Assembly (NCBI RefSeq): GCF_900101295.1
Contig: NZ_FOIL01000004.1
Span: 52,014-116,013 of the forward strand
Direction of reading: 5' to 3'
DNA length: 64,000 nucleotides
Source of the DNA: [Clostridium] aminophilum
GTDB lineage: Bacteria > Bacillota > Clostridia > Lachnospirales > Lachnospiraceae
The notes beneath the pieces were generated by a model. The model saw only the letters and a list, made by a program, of their open reading frames with translations, had not been told where the DNA came from and ran no database searches. This document shows positions 60,188-64,000 of the stretch, in pieces. The translations under genes were made by a program, and so were the position numbers. The first letter of the stretch is position 1. Every line of letters starts with the position of its first letter.

Positions 60188-62272
60188 ATGTCAAAAAATC
60201 TTGTTATTGTGGAGTCTCCGGCCAAGGTAAAGACCATAAAAAAGTTCCTTGGCTCCAATTATACCGTTGATGCTTCCGGCGGCCACGTCAGGGACCTTCC
60301 GAAGAGTCAGCTCGGAATTGATGTGACTCAGGAATACGAACCGCGGTATATCACAATCCGCGGAAAAGGTGATACACTTGCGCGCCTGCGAAAAGAAGTA
60401 AAAAAAGCGGACCATATCTATCTCGCAACCGACCCGGATCGTGAGGGGGAGGCGATTTCCTGGCACCTGTCCAAGGCGCTGAAACTGGACGAGGCCGTGG
60501 ATAAAAAGGTTTCCCGTATCACGTTCAATGAGATCACGAAAAATGCCGTAAAAGCCTCTCTGAAAGCGCCGAGAAAGATCGATATGGATCTGGTGGACGC
60601 TCAGCAGGCCCGCCGTGTGCTGGACCGGCTTGTCGGTTACATGATCAGCCCGCTTCTGTGGGAAAAGGTGAAGAGGGGACTTTCTGCCGGCCGTGTTCAG
60701 TCGGTGGCGCTTCGAATGATCTGCGACCGTGAGGATGAGATCAATTCCTTTATTCCGGAAGAGTACTGGACGGTGGATGCAGAACTTGCCGAGGGAAAGA
60801 AGAAGCTTATCGCTCATTATTACGGAAGAGACGGGAAAAAATATGTTCCGGCAAGCGAAGAGGAAGTCAACGGGATCAAAAAGGAACTGGAACATGCCGA
60901 TTTCACGGTTGCGGAAGTCAAGAACGGCGTTCGGAGCAAGAAGCCGCCGCTTCCCTTTACCACCAGTACACTTCAGCAGGTGGCGGCGTCAAATCTGAAC
61001 TTCTCGACCTCCAAGACCATGCGTCTCGCCCAGCAGCTCTATGAGGGCGTCGAGATCAAGGGACTTGGAACCATCGCGCTGATTACCTATCTCCGTACCG
61101 ATTCCACCCGTATCTCCGAAGAGGCGGATGCGGCCGGAAGAAGATATATCTCCGAAAACTACGGAGAAAAATATGCCGGAGGCGGCAATACGACCGGCGG
61201 GAAAAATGACGCAAAGATTCAGGATGCCCATGAGGCGATCCGCCCGGTTAATGTGGAATTGACCCCGACCGAGGTAAAGGACTCTCTTCCGAGGGATCTG
61301 TTCCGCCTCTATCATCTCATCTGGACGAGATTTGTGGCGAGCCGCATGACACCGGCGTCCTATGAGACAACATCCGTGAAGATTGCCGCAGGCCGTCATC
61401 TGTTCTCACTGTCGGCAAGCAGAATCCTTTTTGACGGTTTTCTGTCCGTATATTCGATTGACAGCGAAAAAGAAGAGAAGAACGCGCTGACGGAATCCCT
61501 GGAGATGGGCCAGAAGCTGTCGGCTCTTTCTGTGACCGGCGAGCAGCATTTTACCCAGCCGCCGGCCCATTATACCGAGGCAAGTCTTGTCCGGGCACTG
61601 GAAGAAGACGGTATCGGCCGTCCGAGTACTTACGCGCCGACAATCTCCACAATCCTGAACCGGCGTTATATCACAAAAGAGAAAAAGAATCTCTATGTGA
61701 CCGAACTCGGTGATGTGGTTAACCGTATCATGAAAAAAGCGTTCCCGACCATCGTGGATACTGCTTTTACTGCGAATATGGAGTATCTGCTTGACCGTAT
61801 CGGAGACGGATCCGTCAAGTGGAAGACCGTTATCGAGAATTTCTACCCGGATCTGGATGATTCGGTTGCCAAAGCGAAGAAAGAACTGGAGTCCGTCAAG
61901 ATTGCGGATGAGGTGACGGATGAGATCTGTGAAGTGTGCGGACGCAACATGGTCATCAAATACGGCCCTCACGGAAAATTCCTGGCCTGCCCGGGATTTC
62001 CGGACTGCCGAAATACAAGACCGTATCTGGAGAAGATCGGCGTCGCGTGCCCGAAATGCGGCAAGGATCTTGTGATTCGCAAGTCCAAGAAGGGAAGAGT
62101 CTACTACGGCTGTTCGTCCTACCCGGATTGTGAGTTTATGAGCTGGCAGAAACCTTCCGCTGAAAAATGTCCGAATTGCGGCACTTATATGGTTGAAAAA
62201 GGGAATAAACTGATGTGTGCCAATAAAAACTGCGGATTTGTGAAAAATCTCGGAGGAGACGAAAAAAATTAA
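60188..62272 (+). CDS. topA: DNA topoisomerase I
   Basis: Relaxes negative supercoils. The 694-residue protein starts with the Toprim domain (VIVESPAKVKTIKKFLG and TDPDREGEAISWHL). The catalytic Tyr is in TYLRTDSTRISEEA near residue 304, and the C terminus has three Cys4 zinc ribbons, starting at CEVCGRNMV, CPKCGKDLV and CPNCGTYMV. RBS is weak (TAAGTAGGTGC). The gene begins 8 bases after the dprA stop, so they are co-transcribed. Confidence 0.97.
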   Translation: MSKNLVIVESPAKVKTIKKFLGSNYTVDASGGHVRDLPKSQLGIDVTQEYEPRYITIRGKGDTLARLRKEVKKADHIYLATDPDREGEAISWHLSKALKLDEAVDKKVSRITFNEITKNAVKASLKAPRKIDMDLVDAQQARRVLDRLVGYMISPLLWEKVKRGLSAGRVQSVALRMICDREDEINSFIPEEYWTVDAELAEGKKKLIAHYYGRDGKKYVPASEEEVNGIKKELEHADFTVAEVKNGVRSKKPPLPFTTSTLQQVAASNLNFSTSKTMRLAQQLYEGVEIKGLGTIALITYLRTDSTRISEEADAAGRRYISENYGEKYAGGGNTTGGKNDAKIQDAHEAIRPVNVELTPTEVKDSLPRDLFRLYHLIWTRFVASRMTPASYETTSVKIAAGRHLFSLSASRILFDGFLSVYSIDSEKEEKNALTESLEMGQKLSALSVTGEQHFTQPPAHYTEASLVRALEEDGIGRPSTYAPTISTILNRRYITKEKKNLYVTELGDVVNRIMKKAFPTIVDTAFTANMEYLLDRIGDGSVKWKTVIENFYPDLDDSVAKAKKELESVKIADEVTDEICEVCGRNMVIKYGPHGKFLACPGFPDCRNTRPYLEKIGVACPKCGKDLVIRKSKKGRVYYGCSSYPDCEFMSWQKPSAEKCPNCGTYMVEKGNKLMCANKNCGFVKNLGGDEKN

Positions 62273-62395
62273 AAATGCACGTAAATTGCCAAAAACTCTT
62301 GCAACTCAGGTAGATTAGTGTTAATATTCAATCAAAAGGAATGGTATGCTCATTCCCGAATATTGCAGAATTGACGATTTGAAGGACAAAAAAAG

Positions 62396-62410
62396 AATAT
62401 TCTGGAAATG
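62396..62410 (+). promoter_or_regulatory. CodY-box-like sequence before codY
   Basis: AATATTCTGGAAATG matches the CodY box AATTTTCWGAAAATT at 12 of 15 positions. It lies about 78 bases before the codY start, downstream of a promoter-like TTGCAA (62294) and TAATAT pair. Autoregulation by CodY is plausible. Confidence 0.5.
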
Positions 62411-62487
62411 TCCCTTCAACGTACATAAATGCAAAAAACATTCTGCGGTTTACACGCTGACAGCTGAGTAAAAAAGGAGGTATAGCA

Positions 62488-63267
62488 GTGGGCGTTCAGC
62501 TATTAGACAAAACACGTAAGATCAATAAGCTGCTGCACAATAACCACTCACACAAAGTGGTGTTCAATGATATCTGCGAAGTTCTCAGTGATATTCTTGA
62601 ATCTAATATTCTTGTGATCAGCCGCAAAGGAAAGGTGCTGGGGGTTGCAAATCACGACGGCATCGATGAGATCCACGAACTGATTGTGGATCAGGTGGGC
62701 AATATGATTGATCATATGCTCAACGAAAGACTTCTGAGTGTTCTCTCGACCAAGGAGAATGTCAATCTGGCAACCCTTGGTTTTGACGAGGATTATGTGA
62801 AAAAGTATCAGGCGATCATCACGCCGATTGATATTTCGAGTGAAAGACTCGGTACACTGTTCATCTACAAGTCGGATGCGCAGTATGATATTGATGATAT
62901 CATCCTCAGTGAGTATGGTACTACCGTTGTCGGATTGGAAATGATGCGGTCTGTCAATGAAGAAAATGCCGAAGAGACACGTAAGGTTCAGATTGTGAAA
63001 TCCGCAATCAGCACACTTTCGTTCTCTGAGCTCGAAGCCATTACGCACATTTTCGGTGAGCTGGATGGCACAGAGGGTATCCTGGTTGCGAGCAAAATCG
63101 CCGACCGTGTCGGAATTACGCGTTCCGTCATCGTGAATGCTCTCCGTAAATTCGAGAGTGCTGGAGTAATTGAGTCACGCTCATCCGGCATGAAGGGTAC
63201 TTACATCAAAGTACTGAATGACGCTGTCTTCGATGAATTAAAAGACATGAAGGCAGAAAACAAATAA
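62488..63267 (+). CDS. codY: GTP- and branched-chain-amino-acid-sensing repressor CodY
   Basis: A 259-residue global regulator. Residues 1-155 form the GAF ligand domain (VGVQLLDKTRKINKLL at the start, LVISRKGKVLGV, LGFDEDYVKKYQAIITPI); residues 180-259 form the winged helix with SKIADRVGITRSVIVNALRKFESAGVIESRSSGMKGTYI, in which the recognition helix is almost invariant in the family. The start codon is GTG at 62488 after AAAAAGGAGG. It likely links expression to GTP and amino-acid supply; the alarmone synthetase at 18.7 kb would affect it through GTP. Confidence 0.97.
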   Translation: MGVQLLDKTRKINKLLHNNHSHKVVFNDICEVLSDILESNILVISRKGKVLGVANHDGIDEIHELIVDQVGNMIDHMLNERLLSVLSTKENVNLATLGFDEDYVKKYQAIITPIDISSERLGTLFIYKSDAQYDIDDIILSEYGTTVVGLEMMRSVNEENAEETRKVQIVKSAISTLSFSELEAITHIFGELDGTEGILVASKIADRVGITRSVIVNALRKFESAGVIESRSSGMKGTYIKVLNDAVFDELKDMKAENK

Positions 63268-63284
63268 TATTTCAGAAGTTTTTC

Positions 63285-63315
63285 GGGGGACTGCGTGCAG
63301 CAGTCCCTCTTTTTC
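63285..63315 (+). terminator. Terminator of codY
   Basis: GGGGGACTGC (63285-63294) pairs with GCAGTCCCTC (63300-63309) and is followed by TTTTT, ending 48 bases after the codY stop. Confidence 0.85.
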
Positions 63316-63427
63316 GTTCCATAGGAGATTTCTCCGAAATTCCCTATGAAACAAAACGCTCCGCGAGGATGCGCACGCCGCTGTAAGGAAGCTGTCACCT
63401 GACGGTGACCAGCGGCGGCGCGCAAAA
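63316..63427 (+). repeat. Copy of the dispersed repeat after codY
   Basis: GTTCCATAGGAGATTTCTCC and GAAATTCCCTATGAAAC form the left hairpin, followed by CGCTCCGCGAGGATGCGCAC, GTCACCTGACGGTGACCAGC and GGCGGCGCGCAAAAAG. It equals the left and middle parts of the 15.1-kb copy; the right hairpin is missing. Confidence 0.78.
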
Positions 63428-63469
63428 AGACAATCGAACCTGATTTCGAATGAAAGTTTTCAGAAAGTA

Positions 63470-63497
63470 TTGACATCTGTAGAACAGGTGATATAAT
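63470..63497 (+). promoter_or_regulatory. Strong promoter before the Cys/Met-rich leader ORF
   Basis: TTGACA (63470-63475), a 16-base spacer and TATAAT (63492-63497), both consensus, give a start near 63504, about 28 bases before the ATG at 63532. Confidence 0.88.
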
Positions 63498-63501
63498 CAC
63501 C
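63487..63501 (+). promoter_or_regulatory. Palindrome GGTGATATAATCACC over the -10 box
   Basis: Perfect 6-base arms around ATA cover the whole -10 element. This is a typical repressor position. The dyad resembles those at 12127-12141 and 56979-56992. Confidence 0.55.
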
Positions 63502-63531
63502 TACATAATACCTATGAAATGAGGGAACGGT

Positions 63532-63630
63532 ATGAACACACTTAGCCATCAGAGATTTGCATCCATGAATATGATGATGTGCTGCTGTGAGACCATGTGC
63601 ATGTGCAACATGTGTTTTACAGCCTTTTAA
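63532..63630 (+). CDS. Cys/Met-rich leader peptide (32 codons)
   Basis: ATG at 63532 follows GAGGGAACGG at a good distance and runs to TAA at 63628-63630. The peptide has six Cys and eight Met among 32 residues, with MNMMMCCCETMCMCNMC in its second half. It is placed between a near-consensus promoter and a strong terminator at 63688, which is the arrangement of a ribosome-mediated attenuator that senses charged tRNA-Cys or tRNA-Met. It could also be a small metal-binding peptide. Too short for routine gene calling. Confidence 0.68.
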   Translation: MNTLSHQRFASMNMMMCCCETMCMCNMCFTAF

Positions 63631-63687
63631 GTGTGCATCTGAAAGACGGTTTGCGGGAAACGACCGTTATCGCTCGAAGAGTTTTTG

Positions 63688-63722
63688 CGGCAGAGGCACG
63701 AAAAAGGCCTCTGCCGTTTTTT
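63688..63722 (+). terminator. Strong intrinsic terminator after the leader ORF
   Basis: CGGCAGAGGC (63688-63697) and GCCTCTGCCG (63707-63716) form a perfect 10-bp stem with T6 immediately after. It ends the leader transcript, or attenuates a gene further right, and is the insertion point of the group II intron. Confidence 0.92.
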
Positions 63723-63723
63723 G

Positions 63724-64000
63724 GTGCGCCCGGCGGGCGCACGTTCTAAGGGGTGAAAGTCCCTGATCCGCCCGGCAGTGGGAAGGATGCAGCCAGAGGC
63801 AAGGGCTCCACCGTGAGGTGTGGGTCTGAAGGAAGCCCGAGGCAAAGCGCTGGCCTGACGAACAGGAATCCCGAACAGGCTGTGAAGCGTGGATGAGGCT
63901 GCCAAACAAGCCAAAGTCCAAAAACTGCACGGAACGCCAACAGTAGACGGGACAGGTATAAGTGTGAAAGAACGTGTGGGTACCCGGGGAGATCTCACGG
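63724..64000 (+). mobile_element. Group IIC intron, 5' part (cut by window edge)
   Basis: The RNA starts with the 5' consensus GUGCG at 63724. Domain I features follow in the order known from IIC introns: CCCGGC/GGGCGCA, AAGGGGTGAAAGTCCC, GCAAGGGCTCC, GGGTCTGAAGGAAGCCCG, GGCCTGACGAACAGGAAT, GGATGAGGCTGCCAAACAAG, and GTGGGTACCCGGGGAGATCT near the edge. It lies one base behind the T-run of a terminator, which is the preferred target of the IIC class. The intron-encoded reverse transcriptase, if present, is outside the window. Confidence 0.88.

Noticed and set aside
63627..63998. Minus-strand frames across the right end
   Set aside because: They cover a structured group II intron RNA and a terminator; base conservation there is explained by RNA structure.

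Overview
The window is about 55% G+C and reads as a chromosome segment of an anaerobic, low-redox Clostridia bacterium, most likely a Lachnospirales/Lachnospiraceae gut-type organism. The grounds are the anaerobic (cobalt-first) cobalamin pathway, a pyruvate:ferredoxin oxidoreductase, a CodY regulator, the comM-dprA-topA-codY gene order, strong AGGAGG-type ribosome binding sites and a group IIC intron. Almost every gene is on the + strand. No tRNA, rRNA, CRISPR array or prophage was seen.

Layout. 1-9.8 kb: first cobalamin cluster (cbiG end, cbiH, a cbiJ-cbiE fusion, cbiA, cbiT, cobT, cobU, cobS, then an rsuA-type pseudouridine synthase and a zinc-ribbon ORF coupled to cbiL). 10-26 kb: a Y-family polymerase with its YolD-like partner, an orphan LysR regulator, small hypotheticals, oligoendopeptidase F, an anion permease, a small alarmone synthetase joined to a two-component system, an rsmH paralogue, an esterase-like hydrolase, a YkgJ protein, a site-2 protease and thioredoxin. 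26.5-38 kb: a compact operon that I read as transaldolase-type sulfoglycolysis, i.e. sulfoquinovose (SQ) catabolism, with its own tripartite tricarboxylate-type transporter and an adjacent ROK regulator. 38-45 kb: a TPR protein with a small partner, an ABC-F ATPase, alanine racemase and a formimidoylglutamase-like enzyme. 45-50.4 kb: second cobalamin cluster (a CobU-like protein, cbiB, cobD, cbiP, cbiC). 50.4-63.3 kb: an AlaX-like editing protein, an AI-2E family permease, PFOR, comM, dprA, topA and codY. The right end holds a Cys/Met-rich 32-codon leader ORF, a strong terminator, and the first 277 bases of a group IIC intron placed directly behind that terminator.

How the parts work together. 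The two cobalamin clusters supply many ring-modifying steps and nearly all of lower-ligand assembly; cbiD, cbiF and a cobaltochelatase are not in the window and probably lie to the left. In the SQ operon the GH31 enzyme keeps the Gln/Arg/Trp sulfonate-binding triad and catalytic Asp pair of known sulfoquinovosidases. The order would be: glycoside cleavage to SQ, isomerisation to sulfofructose, cleavage by the transaldolase, reduction of sulfolactaldehyde to dihydroxypropanesulfonate by the beta-hydroxyacid dehydrogenase, and export by the TauE/SafE permease. The TctABC system is the likely importer, which would be a new role for that transporter type.

Intergenic DNA is unusual. A dispersed repeat family built around a CAAAGTCCGC hairpin occurs many times, and several gaps contain local tandem duplications (24-, 38-, 44- and 74-bp units).
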